In this document: piece after piece, positions 63,995 to 64,000 of the stretch
Position numbering within the stretch: the stretch's first letter is position 1
How the letters are laid out: each line of letters begins with the position of its first letter
DNA from: Alphaproteobacteria bacterium
GTDB lineage: Bacteria > Pseudomonadota > Alphaproteobacteria > ATCC43930 > CGMCC-115725
NCBI GenBank assembly: GCA_030041335.1
Contig: JASHOB010000071.1
Coordinates: forward strand, 32,146 to 96,145
DNA length: 64,000 nt
Direction of reading: 5' to 3'
Program-made: the position numbers and the translations under genes
Notes under the pieces: generated by a model
Told to the model about the DNA's origin: nothing
Database searches by the model: none
The model's input: the letters and a program-made list of their open reading frames with translations, nothing else

Positions 63995-64000
63995 GTATGA
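63995..64000. promoter_or_regulatory. NikR half-site GTATGA at the window edge
   Basis: The last six bases are the E. coli-type NikR half-site GTATGA, upstream of nikR. The partner TCATAC would be at 64017-64022, outside the window. A six-base match alone is weak; context raises it. Confidence 0.5.

Noticed and set aside
1..64000. CRISPR arrays, rRNA operons, complete tRNA genes, complete prophage or intact insertion sequences
   Set aside because: No spaced direct-repeat array, rRNA-like stretch, full cloverleaf, phage structural gene or full transposase was seen; only the tRNA-Thr 3' fragment and the IS66 tail were found.

Overview
The window is GC-rich, densely coded DNA from an alphaproteobacterium. 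This rests on the order tsaB-rimI-mucR-fur-olsB-olsA-miaB-phoH-like-ybeY-corC-lnt-XRE, on a Fur protein without the CxxC zinc pair, on MucR/Ros regulation and on ornithine-lipid genes. The run of catabolic oxidoreductases, LLM flavoenzymes and CoA enzymes would suit a soil or plant-associated Rhodospirillales- or Rhizobiales-like lineage; the exact taxon cannot be read from the sequence.

Region 1 (1-17.3 kb) is housekeeping. It holds a dipeptidase fragment, tRNA modification (tsaB, miaB, trmB), ribosomal protein acetylation (rimI), two global regulators, ornithine lipid synthesis, RNA maturation (PhoH-like, ybeY), lipoprotein acylation (lnt), arginine/pyrimidine supply (carA, carB) and greA. 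metK, which usually sits between the XRE regulator and trmB in this lineage, is absent there.

Region 2 (17.3-36.5 kb) is catabolic. It has a quinone oxidoreductase with a dienelactone hydrolase, a GMC oxidoreductase with an amidase, a CoA-transferase-like pair with an acyl-CoA ligase, a membrane histidine kinase, an LLM flavoenzyme with an alpha/beta-hydrolase lacking its serine nucleophile, and an operon made of a periplasmic binding protein, an Ldh2-type dehydrogenase, an NtaA-like monooxygenase, a fumarylacetoacetase-like enzyme and a beta-propeller protein.

Region 3 (36.5-46.3 kb) returns to core genes: galE, uvrB, a pteridine-reductase-like SDR, thrS, infC (from an ATC start), an L,D-transpeptidase, mnmE and a methyltransferase.

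Region 4 (46.3-64 kb) is accessory. Coding density falls and broken genes appear: a tandem set of class III cyclase genes (one intact, two decayed), an IS66 transposase tail, a BrnA-like remnant, a cytochrome c stub, a frameshifted LysR tail and a copper-chaperone fragment. Intact genes are mostly stress or xenobiotic functions (two TetR regulators each beside an SDR gene, a hydrolase, an NTF2-like protein, a DHA2 efflux pump, a Tat-exported DJ-1 protein). A 44-bp 3' fragment of tRNA-Thr at 58.8 kb looks like an integration scar and implies an island running rightward off the window. The right edge holds nikR and a secreted FmdE-like protein with a NikR-type operator of exact geometry between them.
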